Counted from the stretch's first letter, positions 47,158-58,938 are shown. The stretch: DNA of 64,000 nt from an uncultured Kangiella sp. (GCA_947498625.1 CANMKR010000001.1:364090-428089); one strand, 5' to 3'. The notes: generated from the letters alone by a model not told the origin. Made by a program: numbers and translations.

Positions 47158-47652
47158 ATGAGTAAAGCAGACTTAGCTAATATTTTATCGGCAGATGCAG
47201 TTGAACAAATTAATGTCTGGATAAAAAAATATCCCAGCAACCGTAAGCGCTCGGCGATTATTCCAGCCTTAACGATTGCGCAAGAAGAATTAGGTTATCT
47301 AGCAACAAAAACGATGGATGCGGTTGCTGATTATTTAGAAATTCCGCACATAGCAGCTTATGAAGTCGCAACTTTTTATTCTATGTTTGCGCTTGAGCCG
47401 CAAGGTAAACATGTGGTTTCACTTTGTACCAATGTCTCTTGCATGTTGGCTGGTAGCGAAGAATTAAAGCAGTGGTTCCACGATGAACTGGGCATTGCGC
47501 CAGGTGAAACTAGTAGCGACGGCCGTATCACTTTAAAAGAAGTTGAATGTTTAGCGGCTTGTGGTGGAGCGCCAATGCTAGAAGTAGATAAGCAATATCA
47601 TGAAAATTTGGATGTGACTAAATTGGCGCATTTGATTAAAGAATTACCTTAG
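47158..47652 (+). CDS. nuoE: NADH-quinone oxidoreductase subunit E
   Basis: NuoE is a 164-residue peripheral subunit with a thioredoxin-like fold holding 2Fe-2S cluster N1a. Ligands are visible in [16 protein letters not shown] and [13 protein letters not shown]. Confidence 0.97.
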   Translation: MSKADLANILSADAVEQINVWIKKYPSNRKRSAIIPALTIAQEELGYLATKTMDAVADYLEIPHIAAYEVATFYSMFALEPQGKHVVSLCTNVSCMLAGSEELKQWFHDELGIAPGETSSDGRITLKEVECLAACGGAPMLEVDKQYHENLDVTKLAHLIKELP

Positions 47653-47680
47653 AGTTATAGAAGGGTTAACGGTTACTGTT

Positions 47681-48961
47681 ATGGCTAATGAAGTTTGTTT
47701 TAGAACATTGCACCTAGATAAGCCTTGGACCTTGGAGACCTACCAGTCTGCGGGCGGCTATCAGATGTGGCGCAAAATTCTAAAAGAAAAAATTACGCCG
47801 GAGCAGATAATTGATGAATTGAAACTTTCGAGTTTACGTGGTCGCGGTGGAGCTGGTTTCCCAACAGGCCTAAAATGGAGCTTTATGCCTCGTCATTTAG
47901 AGGGGCAAAAGTATGTGGTTTGTAACTCGGATGAGGGAGAACCCGGTACATTTAAAGATCGAGATATTTTGCGTTATAACCCGCATCAACTGATTGAAGG
48001 TATGGCTATTGGTGGTTATGTCATGGGAGCTACTGTTGGCTATAACTATATGCGCGGCGAGTTTTACGAACCGATAGAGCGTTTTGAATCGGCTCTTCAA
48101 GAAGCTTATGCCGCAGGATTGCTAGGTAATAACATTTTAGATTCGGGTGTGGATTTTGATTTGCACAGCCACATAGGCGCCGGAGCTTATATTTGCGGTG
48201 AAGAAACGGCCTTAATCGAATCGTTAGAAGGCAAAAAAGGACAGCCACGATTTAAGCCACCTTTCCCAGCTAATTATGGTGTTTTCGGCAAGCCAAGCAA
48301 TGTGAACAACACCGAGACCTTTGCATCTGTACCAGTTATTTTAGACAAAGGTGGGCAGTGGTTTTTAGATTTGGGTATTCCGAACAACGGTGGTACCAAA
48401 TTATTTTCTGTTTCAGGACATGTGGGTAAGCCGGGTAATTATGAAATTGGTTTAGGTACTTCTTTTTCTGATCTGCTAGCAATGGCTGGCGGCGTTAAAG
48501 GAGGTAAAAAACTTAAAGCGGTGATCCCTGGTGGCTCAAGTGCTCCTATTTTACCTGCAGAGACTATGATGAACTTGACCATGGATTATGACTCAATCGG
48601 CAAAGCTGGTTCGATGTTGGGTTCTGGTGCTGTGATGGTATTTGATGAAGATACTGACATGGTAAAAGTTTTAGCGCGGATAGCGCATTTCTATTATGAA
48701 GAATCTTGTGGCCAATGTACTCCTTGCCGTGAAGGCACTGGCTGGATGTCACGAGTGATCCACCGTATTGCCGAAGGGAAAGGTCGAGCGGACGATTTAG
48801 ATAAACTGGATGAGATCGCAGGTAATATTATGGGGCGAACCATTTGTGCTTTAGGCGACGCGGCGGCCATGCCAGTGCAAAGTTTTTTAAAACACTTTAG
48901 GCACGAGTTTGAAGCGAAAATTCCTGAGTTAGCGGCAAAAAATGTTAAGCAAGCAAGTTAA
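47681..48961 (+). CDS. nuoF: NADH-quinone oxidoreductase subunit F
   Basis: NuoF binds NADH and FMN and cluster N3. The 426-residue protein has the NADH/FMN loops [18 protein letters not shown] and [15 protein letters not shown], the [20 protein letters not shown] segment and the 4Fe-4S ligands in [15 protein letters not shown] with a fourth Cys in [13 protein letters not shown]. Confidence 0.98.
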   Translation: MANEVCFRTLHLDKPWTLETYQSAGGYQMWRKILKEKITPEQIIDELKLSSLRGRGGAGFPTGLKWSFMPRHLEGQKYVVCNSDEGEPGTFKDRDILRYNPHQLIEGMAIGGYVMGATVGYNYMRGEFYEPIERFESALQEAYAAGLLGNNILDSGVDFDLHSHIGAGAYICGEETALIESLEGKKGQPRFKPPFPANYGVFGKPSNVNNTETFASVPVILDKGGQWFLDLGIPNNGGTKLFSVSGHVGKPGNYEIGLGTSFSDLLAMAGGVKGGKKLKAVIPGGSSAPILPAETMMNLTMDYDSIGKAGSMLGSGAVMVFDEDTDMVKVLARIAHFYYEESCGQCTPCREGTGWMSRVIHRIAEGKGRADDLDKLDEIAGNIMGRTICALGDAAAMPVQSFLKHFRHEFEAKIPELAAKNVKQAS

Positions 48962-48995
48962 TTTAAATAGAGTTAATTAAAAGAGTTAATTGAAT

Positions 48996-51215
48996 ATGGT
49001 AACAATTGAAATCAATGGTCAAAAAGTAGAAGCCGAGCAAGGATCTATGATTATTGAAGTGGCGGATTCCATGGGTGTGGAAATCCCTCGTTTTTGTTAT
49101 CACAAAAAATTATCCGTCGCGGCTAATTGTCGTATGTGTCTGGTGGAAGTCGAAGGTCAGCGTAAACCACTACCTGCCTGCGCAACGCCTATTGCTGACG
49201 GCATGGTAATTAAAACTGAATCTGATTATGCAAAAGATGCGCAAAAATCTGTGATGGAATTTTTGTTGATTAATCACCCACTAGATTGCCCAATTTGCGA
49301 TCAAGGTGGCGAGTGCGAATTACAAGATGTGGCACTGGAATGTGGCAAAGACGTTTCTCGATTTACTGAGCGTAAAAGGGCAGTTGAAGATAAGGATATA
49401 GGCCCTCTAATCGAAACCGAAATGACCCGCTGTATCCATTGTACTCGTTGTGTGCGTTTTGGGCGAGAAGTAGCAGGTATTCGTGAAATGGGGGCTGTTG
49501 GTCGTGGCGAACATACTGAGATCAGTACTTTTATTGAAAAGTCTGTGGAGTCTGAAGTTTCAGGTAATATTATTGATTTATGTCCAGTTGGTGCTTTGAC
49601 AGCAAAACCGTCACGCTATCAAGCACGTGCTTGGGAAATGATTCAGTATGACTCGATCGCACCGCATGATTGTATTGGTACCAACTTACATGTGCACACT
49701 CGCCGTAATGAAATTATTCGACTGGCGCCAAAAGAAAATGAAATGACCAATGAGGTTTGGTTGTCTGATCGCGATCGATATAGCTACGAGTCGCTAACAA
49801 AAGCCAAACGTTTGTTGCAACCCATGTTTAGGCAAGGCAGCGAATGGCAAGTAATCGATTGGGAAGCAGCGTTAGAAAAAACTGCTAGCAAATTAAACAT
49901 GATTAAAGAGGCGCATGGCCCTGAACAAATTGCAGGGATTGGTAATCCGATAGCGACTACCGAAGAGCTTTATTTGTTGCAAAAAATTGTGCGAGGTCTT
50001 GGTTCTGACAATGTTGATCATCGTTTACGTATTTCAGATTTTTCTGGGCAAGATCATGAATCGTTATACCCGCAATTGGGTATTGAAATTTCGGATTTAG
50101 AGTCGCTTGATAGTTGTTTTTTAATTGGTTCCAACATGCGTAAAGAACAGCCATTAGCAGCACTAAGAATTCGTAAAGCAACAAGGCATGGCCTAGTAGC
50201 AAGTTTATCTGCACATAAAAACTTTAATAATTTCAAATTAAAACATGAGTTGGTGAAGAGTGGCCAAGATTGGTGCCTGCAATTAGCAGCGATTACCAAG
50301 TATTTAAGTCAAGAACCGCAGAATGAAGAGGCCTTAGTAAAATTTGATGGGCTGCAAGATTTGTTATTGGATGTGACAGTTGAACAAGAGCATATTGATA
50401 TAGCGCAAATGTTAGTAGATGGCGCAAACTCAAGCGTTATTTTGGGCTTGGAAGCGGTTGAACATAGTCAGGCTTCTAAACTTAGACAGCTTGCAAAAGC
50501 GGTTGCTAAACTTTCAGATTCTAGCTATGGCTTCTTATCTCATGGAGCTAATAGTGCCGGCGCATACTTAGCCGGGGCAATCCCTCATAGAGGACCAGCA
50601 GGTGCGAGCGTTTCAGATCAGGGTCATACTATGGAGCAAATTGTTTCGAACGGTAAAAAAGCATTGATACTATTAAAAACCGAATTGGGCAAAGATTCGA
50701 TTTGGTCTGAAAAAGCTGTAGCCATGGCCAACCAGGCAGATTTTGTGGTGGCCTTAACTTGCTTTGCCGATGATGAAGCCTTTGAGTATGCCGATATAGT
50801 ATTACCTATCGCTGGGTATTTAGAATCAGCAGGCTCATATGTAAATGTTAATGGTGTTTGGCAAGATTTTAATGCCTCGGTTACCGCTCCAGGGCAAGCA
50901 AAGCCTGCGTGGAAAGTATTAAGAGTCTTAGGAAACTTATTAAAACTAAAGAACTTTGATTATGTTTCTTCACAAGATGTGATGCAAGAAGTCAAAGGGC
51001 GTATGGGCGCGGTCGGTGATAAAGTAAAATCAAAGTGGCATTGTCCAGATAGTCTGATGGATGCAGCAACTTGTCCAGAGGCTGTTAATATTTACCAATC
51101 GGATTGTTATGTTCGTAGAGCGCCAGCATTACAAAAAACAACTATGGCGCAAGGCCAAGAAGATCTCAAGAGACCGCAACTAAGTCCATTCCATAACATT
51201 ATGGGGGGCGTTTAG
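48996..51215 (+). CDS. nuoG: NADH-quinone oxidoreductase subunit G
   Basis: NuoG is the large iron-sulfur subunit. The 739-residue protein has a 2Fe-2S domain ([19 protein letters not shown]), the His/Cys site [20 protein letters not shown] and a 4Fe-4S site ([29 protein letters not shown]). The extra N7 cluster of E. coli needs a CxxCxxxC motif after this; only one Cys (PHDCIGTN) is there, so N7 is absent. The molybdopterin-type domain is shorter than in E. coli (about 908 residues). I prefer ATG 48996 over TTG 48990. Confidence 0.97.
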   Translation: MVTIEINGQKVEAEQGSMIIEVADSMGVEIPRFCYHKKLSVAANCRMCLVEVEGQRKPLPACATPIADGMVIKTESDYAKDAQKSVMEFLLINHPLDCPICDQGGECELQDVALECGKDVSRFTERKRAVEDKDIGPLIETEMTRCIHCTRCVRFGREVAGIREMGAVGRGEHTEISTFIEKSVESEVSGNIIDLCPVGALTAKPSRYQARAWEMIQYDSIAPHDCIGTNLHVHTRRNEIIRLAPKENEMTNEVWLSDRDRYSYESLTKAKRLLQPMFRQGSEWQVIDWEAALEKTASKLNMIKEAHGPEQIAGIGNPIATTEELYLLQKIVRGLGSDNVDHRLRISDFSGQDHESLYPQLGIEISDLESLDSCFLIGSNMRKEQPLAALRIRKATRHGLVASLSAHKNFNNFKLKHELVKSGQDWCLQLAAITKYLSQEPQNEEALVKFDGLQDLLLDVTVEQEHIDIAQMLVDGANSSVILGLEAVEHSQASKLRQLAKAVAKLSDSSYGFLSHGANSAGAYLAGAIPHRGPAGASVSDQGHTMEQIVSNGKKALILLKTELGKDSIWSEKAVAMANQADFVVALTCFADDEAFEYADIVLPIAGYLESAGSYVNVNGVWQDFNASVTAPGQAKPAWKVLRVLGNLLKLKNFDYVSSQDVMQEVKGRMGAVGDKVKSKWHCPDSLMDAATCPEAVNIYQSDCYVRRAPALQKTTMAQGQEDLKRPQLSPFHNIMGGV

Positions 51216-52279
51216 TGGATTTAATGCAACTAATCACTGAAGGTTTATGGATTGTTGCAAAAATAGCAATGATTTTACTGCCGTTGGTGCTGGCTGTTGC
51301 TTATACCACTTATGCTGAACGAAAATTAATTGGCTACATGCAAATGCGAATTGGCCCCAATCGAGTTGGGCCTAAAGGTTGGTTACAACCTATAGCTGAC
51401 GTGGTGAAATTATTGATGAAGGAAGTGATAGTTCCTTCTGGTGCGAACAAAACACTTTTTCTATTGGCGCCAATTTTATTTATAGCGCCTTCTTTTGCCG
51501 CTTGGGCAGTCGTTCCCTTTGATGCTGAATTAGTATTGGCGGATACCAATGCTGGTTTGTTGTATTTATTGGCAATGACTTCAATTGCGGTTTACGGGGT
51601 TATCATTGCGGGTTGGGCTTCAAATTCTCGTTATGCTTTGATTGGTTCATTACGTTCTGCTTCGCAAATAGTGTCTTATGAAATTGCTATGGGTTTTGCT
51701 TTAGTCGGCGTTTTAATGGCTGGCGGTAGCATGAATTTAGGCGATATTGTAGCAGCACAAAATGGTAGTGCTTTGCATTGGTTTTGGATCCCACTATTTC
51801 CTATTTTAGTGATTTACTGGATATCAGGTGTAGCGGAAACAAATCGAGCTCCATTTGATTTGCCCGAAGGTGAGTCAGAAATCGTTGCTGGTTTCCATGT
51901 GGAATATGCCGGCATGGCATTTGCTTTGTTTTTCTTGGCGGAATACGCCAACATGATCTTGATTTCAATTTTAACTGCGCTATTTTTCTTTGGTGGTTGG
52001 CTTAATCCTTTTCAAGGGATCCCCTATTTAGAAGCTGCTACTGATTGGGTGCCAGGTACTATCTGGTTACTACTCAAAGCTGCATGGTTTTTATTCATGA
52101 TGATATGGCTAAGAGCGACTTTCCCAAGATATCGATACGATCAAATTATGCGCCTTGGCTGGAAGGTATTTATCCCAGTGACGGTTGTTTGGTTAATCGT
52201 CTTAACCTTCTGGATCAAGCTTGAATGGGGTTGGTGGTTTGATGGTCGTGGAATAGCTGCTTTAGGAGGTGCTTCTTAA
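51215..52279 (+). CDS. nuoH: NADH-quinone oxidoreductase subunit H
   Basis: NuoH links the peripheral and membrane arms and forms much of the quinone chamber. The 354-residue protein has [20 protein letters not shown] with [35 protein letters not shown] and about eight helices. The start is GTG, sharing one base with the nuoG stop. Confidence 0.98.
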   Translation: MDLMQLITEGLWIVAKIAMILLPLVLAVAYTTYAERKLIGYMQMRIGPNRVGPKGWLQPIADVVKLLMKEVIVPSGANKTLFLLAPILFIAPSFAAWAVVPFDAELVLADTNAGLLYLLAMTSIAVYGVIIAGWASNSRYALIGSLRSASQIVSYEIAMGFALVGVLMAGGSMNLGDIVAAQNGSALHWFWIPLFPILVIYWISGVAETNRAPFDLPEGESEIVAGFHVEYAGMAFALFFLAEYANMILISILTALFFFGGWLNPFQGIPYLEAATDWVPGTIWLLLKAAWFLFMMIWLRATFPRYRYDQIMRLGWKVFIPVTVVWLIVLTFWIKLEWGWWFDGRGIAALGGAS

Positions 52280-52770
52280 TGAGTAAGTGGAAGCATTATT
52301 TTAAGAGTTATTTTTTAACTGAACTGCGTGCAGGCTTGTGGTTAACTTGGAAGCATTTGTTTAAGCGTAAAGTTACCGTTCAATACCCAGAAGAAAACAC
52401 GCCTCAGTCGCCGCGCTTTAGAGGAATACATGCCCTGCGCCGCTATCCTAATGGTGAAGAGCGCTGTATCGCTTGTAAATTATGTGAGGCAGTGTGTCCT
52501 GCGGCCGCTATTACCATTGAGGCTGGACCAAGAGAGTCTGATGGTACCCGTCGAACCACTAAATATGAAATCGATATGTTCAAATGTATTTACTGTGGTT
52601 TTTGTGAAGAATCGTGTCCAGTGGACTCGATTGTTGAAACGCGTATTTTTGATTATCACTTCGAAAAAAGAGGCGACAATATTTTAACTAAAGAACAACT
52701 ATTGGCGATAGGTGATCGATACGAAGTGATGATCGCACAAGACAAAGCTGAAGACGCACCTTACCGTTAA
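52279..52770 (+). CDS. nuoI: NADH-quinone oxidoreductase subunit I
   Basis: NuoI is a ferredoxin-like subunit with clusters N6a and N6b. The 163-residue protein has two 4Fe-4S motifs, [16 protein letters not shown] and [16 protein letters not shown], and an amphipathic N-terminus. It overlaps the nuoH stop by 1 base. Confidence 0.98.
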   Translation: MSKWKHYFKSYFLTELRAGLWLTWKHLFKRKVTVQYPEENTPQSPRFRGIHALRRYPNGEERCIACKLCEAVCPAAAITIEAGPRESDGTRRTTKYEIDMFKCIYCGFCEESCPVDSIVETRIFDYHFEKRGDNILTKEQLLAIGDRYEVMIAQDKAEDAPYR

Positions 52771-52789
52771 TAGAGAGGATTGATTCGAC

Positions 52790-53434
52790 TTGAATATAGA
52801 GACACTAGTATTTTACTTCTTTTCTGCAATAACTATTGTTGCAGCCATTGGTGTTATCTCTGTTAAAAACTCTGTGCAAGCGGTTTTGTGTTTGGTGCTG
52901 GCTTTTTTTTCGGCGGCGGCTTTGTGGTTATTATTAGAAGCCGAATTCTTAGCGATTACTTTAGTCTTAGTTTATGTGGGTGCTGTGATGGTACTATTCT
53001 TGTTTGTGGTGATGATGTTAGATGTCGATTTTGCCGCAATGAAACAAGGATTTACTAAGCAGTTACCGTTGGGTTTATTAGTGGGAGCAGGTTTGTTTGG
53101 AGCCATCTACTGGGTCATTCGATTTGAAGTTTTTGGCAATGATAAAGTGCCAGAGCCTGCTAAAAGCGAGCAAGGCTACTCAAATGTAGAAGAGTTGGGG
53201 CGCTTATTATATAGCGAGTATTTTTATCCGTTTGAAATTGCGGGCGTTATTTTACTGGTCGCTATTATTGCGGCAATTAGTTTAACTTTCCGTGGCAGAC
53301 GCGATCGTAAAGGGCAATCGGTAAGAGAGCAGCATCAAGTGTTAAAAGAAGAGCGCTTAAAGATTATTTCAATGGAGTCGGAAAGGCCAGTGTCGAGTTC
53401 TGATGTGAATAGCGAATCAGGAGGAGCTTCATGA
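52790..53434 (+). CDS. nuoJ: NADH-quinone oxidoreductase subunit J
   Basis: NuoJ is a 214-residue membrane subunit with five helices ([40 protein letters not shown]). The conserved [16 protein letters not shown] helix has the pi-bulge region. The start is TTG with GAGAGGA upstream. The C-terminal tail after the last helix is charged and longer than the family core. Confidence 0.95.
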   Translation: MNIETLVFYFFSAITIVAAIGVISVKNSVQAVLCLVLAFFSAAALWLLLEAEFLAITLVLVYVGAVMVLFLFVVMMLDVDFAAMKQGFTKQLPLGLLVGAGLFGAIYWVIRFEVFGNDKVPEPAKSEQGYSNVEELGRLLYSEYFYPFEIAGVILLVAIIAAISLTFRGRRDRKGQSVREQHQVLKEERLKIISMESERPVSSSDVNSESGGAS

Positions 53435-53733
53435 GTTTAACTCATTACCTTGTAGTCAGTGCGATTTTATTTGCGATTAGCATTGTCGGAATTGTGGTTA
53501 ACCGAAAAAATGTTATCACTTTGTTGATGTGTATCGAGCTAATGTTGCTAGCCGTAAACACAAACTTTATTGCCTTTTCTCGTTATCTTGATGATGCCAC
53601 TGGACAAATATTTGTATTTTTCATTTTGACGGTGGCAGCTGCGGAGGCGGCCATTGGTTTAGCGATTCTAGTGGTTTTATTTAGAACTCATAGAAATATT
53701 GAAATTGATAATCTTGAGGAATTGAAAGGCTAA
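53431..53733 (+). CDS. nuoK: NADH-quinone oxidoreductase subunit K
   Basis: NuoK is a 100-residue proton-pathway subunit with three helices. The conserved glutamates lie in [13 protein letters not shown] and [13 protein letters not shown]. It overlaps nuoJ by 4 bases and nuoL by 1. Confidence 0.97.
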   Translation: MSLTHYLVVSAILFAISIVGIVVNRKNVITLLMCIELMLLAVNTNFIAFSRYLDDATGQIFVFFILTVAAAEAAIGLAILVVLFRTHRNIEIDNLEELKG

Positions 53734-55778
53734 TGAGTATTTTTAGTCAGCTATTAATTATTGCTTTTGCGCCTTTATTGGGTGCAATTATAGCTGGCTT
53801 TTTCGGCAGGAGAATAGGGAAGAAGCTTACTCATAGGCTAACCATTGGTTTGGTTGCCATTTCGTTTATTTTATCTTTGAAAATATTTTTAAGCCATTTT
53901 TATGGTGACGCTGAACCGTTTAATCAGACCCTTTATCACTGGGCATCATTCGCCAATATTAATATCCAAATTGGTTTTCTGATGGATAGCCTAGCTGCCA
54001 TGATGATAGTGGTGGTGACTTTTGTCAGCTTGATGGTGCATATCTATTCTATTGGTTACATGCACGATGACAATGGTTATCAGCGGTTCTTTAGTTACAT
54101 TTCACTATTCACTTTTTCGATGTTGATGTTGGTGATGTCGAATAACTTCCTGCAACTGTTTTTTGGTTGGGAGGCAGTGGGCGTTGTTTCTTATTTATTG
54201 ATTGGATTTTGGTTTAAAAAAGAAACAGCAATTTTTGCGAATATGAAGGCATTCTTAGTGAATCGGGTAGGTGACTTTGGTTTCTTGTTAGGTATTGGCG
54301 GTATTTTATATTTATTCGGTACTTTAGATTACGCACCTGTATTTGAAAAAATGCAACAAGCCAAAGTGTTGCAGGAGTCAGCTCAAGGCGCGCTGACAAA
54401 TGGTGAAATTTTTAAAGGAGAAGTTTCAGCATTAGCTGCTGTTGGTTTGGAGAAGAGCTTTTCTCCTTGGGACGGTATTGAATGGTCCGCTATTACCTTT
54501 ATTTGTATTTGTTTATTTATCGGCGCTATGGGTAAGTCAGCGCAAGTTCCGCTGCATGTATGGCTGCCGGATTCGATGGAAGGTCCGACACCAATTTCTG
54601 CATTAATTCATGCGGCCACCATGGTGACCGCTGGTGTTTTTATGGTGGCTAGAATGTCGCCCTTATTTGAGTTCTCAGAAACGGCTTTGGCTATGGTTAC
54701 AGTGATTGGGGCAACCACGGCCTTGTTTATGGGGCTGGTGGGTATTGTGCAAAATGATATAAAGCGCATCGTGGCTTACTCTACTTTGTCCCAGCTTGGC
54801 TATATGGTCGTAGCTTTAGGTGTCTCTGCTTATTCTGCGGCGGTATTCCACTTGTTTACTCATGCTTTCTTTAAAGCCTTATTATTCTTGGCGGCAGGCT
54901 CAGTAATTGTTGCCATGCACCATGAGCAAGATTTACGAAAAATGGGCGGTTTGAGAAAACAAATGCCTATTACTTATTGGACTTCGGTAATCGGAACTTT
55001 AGCCTTGATCGGCACGCCATTCTTCGCCGGTTTCTATTCTAAAGATGCGATTATTAGTGCTGTCTCACAGGCTGATGGTTGGGGCTCTAATTATGCCTAC
55101 TTTGCTGTTATGGCGGGAGTTGTTGTGACTGCTATGTACAGCATCAGAATGCTGCTGTTAGTTTTTCATGGTAAGCCACGAATGGATGAGCATACCGCAA
55201 GTCATTTGCAGGAGTCGCCAAAGGTGATTACCTATCCATTGTTACTGCTAGCGGTTCCGTCACTGGCAATTGGCTGGATCACCGCCGAGCCCATGTTGAT
55301 TGGCGATTACTTTAGCGATGCAATTTTCGTGTTAAAAGAGCATGACACTATGCAGCATTTAAGTGAGATCTTCGGCAATGCTTGGGCTTTTGCTTTGCAT
55401 GGTTTTGTAACCCCAGTATTTTGGTTGTTGCTGATTGGCGCGTTAACAGCTTGGTTTGTTTTTGCCTACAAGCCACAAATTGCGGCATTGTCAGCGAAAA
55501 TTTTAATGCCGATTAGGAAAATACTGCAAAATAAATATTACTTTGATGAATTTAATCAAAAGGTGTTCGCAAAGGGTTCAGTTGGACTTGGCAAATTTTT
55601 CTGGCGCTATGGTGATAAAGCCATTATTGATGATGGCATTGTTAACGGCAGTGCAAGCGTGGTTAAACGAATTGCAAACAAGGCAAGAAAATTACAAACA
55701 GGTTACTTGTATCACTATGCATTAGTGATGCTGATTGGGGTGGTGGCATTAGTCGCTTATTTATTTATAAGAAGTTAA
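53733..55778 (+). CDS. nuoL: NADH-quinone oxidoreductase subunit L
   Basis: NuoL is the distal antiporter-like proton pump with the long lateral helix. The 681-residue protein has the Glu in LFFGWEAVGVVSYLL, the Lys/His region GKSAQVPLHVWLPDSMEGPT and ALIHAATMVTAGVFMVAR, and a C-terminal helix after residue 560 that runs along the membrane arm. Confidence 0.98.
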   Translation: MSIFSQLLIIAFAPLLGAIIAGFFGRRIGKKLTHRLTIGLVAISFILSLKIFLSHFYGDAEPFNQTLYHWASFANINIQIGFLMDSLAAMMIVVVTFVSLMVHIYSIGYMHDDNGYQRFFSYISLFTFSMLMLVMSNNFLQLFFGWEAVGVVSYLLIGFWFKKETAIFANMKAFLVNRVGDFGFLLGIGGILYLFGTLDYAPVFEKMQQAKVLQESAQGALTNGEIFKGEVSALAAVGLEKSFSPWDGIEWSAITFICICLFIGAMGKSAQVPLHVWLPDSMEGPTPISALIHAATMVTAGVFMVARMSPLFEFSETALAMVTVIGATTALFMGLVGIVQNDIKRIVAYSTLSQLGYMVVALGVSAYSAAVFHLFTHAFFKALLFLAAGSVIVAMHHEQDLRKMGGLRKQMPITYWTSVIGTLALIGTPFFAGFYSKDAIISAVSQADGWGSNYAYFAVMAGVVVTAMYSIRMLLLVFHGKPRMDEHTASHLQESPKVITYPLLLLAVPSLAIGWITAEPMLIGDYFSDAIFVLKEHDTMQHLSEIFGNAWAFALHGFVTPVFWLLLIGALTAWFVFAYKPQIAALSAKILMPIRKILQNKYYFDEFNQKVFAKGSVGLGKFFWRYGDKAIIDDGIVNGSASVVKRIANKARKLQTGYLYHYALVMLIGVVALVAYLFIRS

Positions 55779-55808
55779 AGCTCGACAGTTAATAGAGAAT
55801 AAAACTAA

Positions 55809-57338
55809 ATGTTAACGGAAATACCAATATTAAGTTTATTAATTTGGGTGCCATTAATTGGCGGCTTCTTAGTGCTATTTGGCCCAGGCGACAAACAGCT
55901 TGTCTGGAGTCAAAGGATCAGCTTTGTCATTTCTATTCTTATCATTTTCTTAAGTGGTTGGTTGCTATTTCTATTCGATGGTTCTTCGGGACAAATGGAG
56001 TTAGTTGAATTTGCCCGCTGGATCCCATCGCTTAATATTAATTATTCGCTTGGAGTTGATGGAATTGCAGTACCATTGATTGTGCTTACCTGCTTTATCA
56101 ATTTATTGGTGGTGATTGCTGCGATTGGAAGTATTAAATTTCGACGTGCACAATACTTTTCTGCAACTTTAGTTTTAACAGGTTTAATGAATGGTGTTTT
56201 CGTTGCCCAAGATGCCATTTTATTTTATGTGTTTTGGGAAGCGATTTTGATACCGATGTTTTTAATGATCGGTGTTTGGGGTGGCGCCAATAGAATCTAC
56301 GCCACTATCAAATTCTTTTTGTTCACCTTCTTTGGCTCAATTTTTATGTTGGTGGCATTAATCTATATGGGCTCTGTTATTGGCTCATTTAATATTGCAG
56401 ACATGCAACAAATGCCTTTGAGCATGTTGGAGCAAACCTTAATCTTTACTGCTTTTGTCGCAGCCTTTGCGGTTAAGATCCCAATGGTGCCAGTACATAC
56501 TTGGTTACCCGATGCTCACGTTGAAGCACCAACCGGTGGTTCGGTTATTTTAGCTGCCATTATGTTAAAAATGGGTGGCTATGGTTTCTTACGTTTTGCC
56601 TTACCAGTGACTCCTGATGCAGCTAGCGAATATGCTTGGTTATTAATACTCTTTTCGTTAATTGCGATTGCCTACATTGGCTTTGTGGCTTTAGCTCAAG
56701 AAGATATGAAAAAGCTGATTGCCTATTCTTCAATTGCGCATATGGGCTTTGTGACTTTAGGCACCTTTATTATCTTTAATTTATCGAGTCTTGATGCTAG
56801 TTCTATGGCATTGCAAGGGGCTATGATTCAAATGATTTCCCATGGCTTAATATCGGGAGCTATGTTTTTCTCAATAGGCGTTTTATACGATAGGGTGCAC
56901 AGCCGAAATATTTCTGATTATGGTGGTGTAATTAACAGCATGCCAATTTTTGGTGCTCTAATGATGCTGTTTGTCTTGGCCAATGCGGGCTTACCTGGCA
57001 CTTCAGGGTTTATTGGCGAATTTTTTGTGATTCTTTCTTCGTTCCAAGCAGATTGGCGTATTGCGCTGATTGCGGGTACTACGCTGGTTCTTGGTGCTGC
57101 TTATTCATTGTGGTTATATAAGCGAGTAATTTTTGGCAAGCCTTTAAATGACTCTATTGAAAGGCTGGAAGATATTAACATTCGTGAAAAGTTTATTTTA
57201 TTTAGTCTTGCCGCTTTGATTATAGCTTTGGGTATCTATCCGCAACCTTTAATAGAGATTATGCAACCATCGTTAGAAGCGCTGTTACAACTGACAGACA
57301 CAAAAATTGCTGAATTAAATATAGAGGTAGCTCGCTAA
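55809..57338 (+). CDS. nuoM: NADH-quinone oxidoreductase subunit M
   Basis: NuoM is the second antiporter-like proton-pumping subunit, here 509 residues. The conserved Glu is in LFYVFWEAILIPMFLMIG and the Lys/His channel in VKIPMVPVHTWLPDAHVEAP. Fourteen helices are expected. It overlaps nuoN by 1 base. Confidence 0.98.
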   Translation: MLTEIPILSLLIWVPLIGGFLVLFGPGDKQLVWSQRISFVISILIIFLSGWLLFLFDGSSGQMELVEFARWIPSLNINYSLGVDGIAVPLIVLTCFINLLVVIAAIGSIKFRRAQYFSATLVLTGLMNGVFVAQDAILFYVFWEAILIPMFLMIGVWGGANRIYATIKFFLFTFFGSIFMLVALIYMGSVIGSFNIADMQQMPLSMLEQTLIFTAFVAAFAVKIPMVPVHTWLPDAHVEAPTGGSVILAAIMLKMGGYGFLRFALPVTPDAASEYAWLLILFSLIAIAYIGFVALAQEDMKKLIAYSSIAHMGFVTLGTFIIFNLSSLDASSMALQGAMIQMISHGLISGAMFFSIGVLYDRVHSRNISDYGGVINSMPIFGALMMLFVLANAGLPGTSGFIGEFFVILSSFQADWRIALIAGTTLVLGAAYSLWLYKRVIFGKPLNDSIERLEDINIREKFILFSLAALIIALGIYPQPLIEIMQPSLEALLQLTDTKIAELNIEVAR

Positions 57339-58816
57339 TGGTTATGCAAATTTTCGCGACAAGCCCGAAAATATTAAATTCTGTCAGCCATGATTTCTGG
57401 CCTTTATTACCGGAAATATTTTTATTAACCGCCGCTTCAGTGTTATTACTCATTGATGCGTTTTCTACCGACATGGATAGAAAGTTAAGCTACAAACTAG
57501 CTCAATTTATTCTATTGGTGACTGGCGTTATATTATTATTCCAATTCCCAACTAGCCAAGATTTTCTATATCATCGCCACTTTATTCACGATCCTTTATC
57601 GGCAACCTTAAAAATTTCGATGTTAGTTTTAACTTCGTTATCTTTGATGTTTGCTAGACCCTATATTTTACAGCGTCGAATTTTAAGGGGCGAGTATTAT
57701 TTGCTGCATTTGTTTGCCTTGCTGGGAATGATGGTACTCGTCAGCGGCTCGAGCCTTTTGAGTTTGTACTTAGGTCTTGAATTAATGTCACTGTGTTTAT
57801 ATGCGCTGGTAGCGATGAATCGTCGTGAAAAATTAAGCTCCGAGGCGGCAGTAAAATACTTTGTGATGGGAGCTATTGCTAGTGGTTTTATCCTTTACGG
57901 TATTTCATTTGTGTACGGCGTTACGGGTCAAATCCATGTGGCTGATATTGCAGCCTACTTATCTGATAATGAGGCTAATTTAACTCTGCGTTTTGCACTG
58001 GTCTTTATTGTCACTGGCTTAGCCTTTAAATTCGGTGCCGTCCCTTTTCAAATGTGGGTACCGGATGTTTACCAAGGCGCACCAACTTCGACAACCGTGT
58101 TTTTAGCCTCTGCACCAAAGGTTGCAGCTTTTGGTTTAGCGATTAGGGTTTTGGTCTTCGCTTTTGCCGGGGCTATCGCCGATTGGCAAAACTTGCTTAT
58201 TATTTTATCGGTACTATCGATGGTGGTCGGCAATCTCGTGGCGCTTGCGCAAACCAATATAAAGCGTTTATTGGCTTATTCTGCCATTGCCCATATTGGT
58301 TACTTCTTACTGGGATTAATCGCAGGTAATACTCAAGGATATAGTGCCTCGCTGTTTTATATTTTAACCTATGCCATTACAACCGTCGGTGCTTTTGGAT
58401 GTTTAATTTATATGGCCAAAGGGCAGCAAGAAATAAGTCAAATAGATGATCTCAAAGGATTGGGCCAGAGAAACCCTTGGGCTGGTTTATTAGTCAGTTT
58501 CTTATTTTTATCCATGGCAGGTTTGCCACCATTTGTCGGCTTCTGGGCAAAGCTGGAAGTGATTAAAGCGGTTCTTAATGTCGACGGCCTAATATGGTTA
58601 GCGCTAGTAGCTGCCTTTATGTCGATTATCGGATTATTCTATTATCTACGAGTGGTTAAAGTTATCTTCTTTGATAAAGCTAAGAATGAAGCCCGTATCC
58701 GCGCAGAAAGAAGCCTGCGCTTAGGACTTGGCATTACCAGCATTGCCGTTATAGCACTGGGCTTATTCCCCACTCAATTACTCGACTTCTGCCAAAAAGC
58801 ATTCCAGTATATTTAG
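57338..58816 (+). CDS. nuoN: NADH-quinone oxidoreductase subunit N
   Basis: NuoN is the third antiporter-like subunit, 492 residues. The Glu helix is LSLYLGLELMSLCLYALVAM, and the Lys region is FKFGAVPFQMWVPDVYQGAP. It is the last nuo gene; only a weak hairpin follows. Confidence 0.97.
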   Translation: MVMQIFATSPKILNSVSHDFWPLLPEIFLLTAASVLLLIDAFSTDMDRKLSYKLAQFILLVTGVILLFQFPTSQDFLYHRHFIHDPLSATLKISMLVLTSLSLMFARPYILQRRILRGEYYLLHLFALLGMMVLVSGSSLLSLYLGLELMSLCLYALVAMNRREKLSSEAAVKYFVMGAIASGFILYGISFVYGVTGQIHVADIAAYLSDNEANLTLRFALVFIVTGLAFKFGAVPFQMWVPDVYQGAPTSTTVFLASAPKVAAFGLAIRVLVFAFAGAIADWQNLLIILSVLSMVVGNLVALAQTNIKRLLAYSAIAHIGYFLLGLIAGNTQGYSASLFYILTYAITTVGAFGCLIYMAKGQQEISQIDDLKGLGQRNPWAGLLVSFLFLSMAGLPPFVGFWAKLEVIKAVLNVDGLIWLALVAAFMSIIGLFYYLRVVKVIFFDKAKNEARIRAERSLRLGLGITSIAVIALGLFPTQLLDFCQKAFQYI

Positions 58817-58846
58817 CTGTAGGCCTTAATTAAACTAAGTTTGGCT

Positions 58847-58869
58847 GGGTAATTTTATTTTTACCCTTT
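58847..58869 (+). terminator. Weak terminator-like hairpin after nuoN
   Basis: GGGTAA and TTACCC pair around an 8-base T-rich loop, followed by TTT only. It may end the nuo transcript, but the stem is short and AT-containing. Confidence 0.45.
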
Positions 58870-58938
58870 AAAATCAGATAATTAGTTGATAATTACAAAA
58901 TATCCTGTCAGTCTTTCAAAAAATATCCTTTAGTGAGA

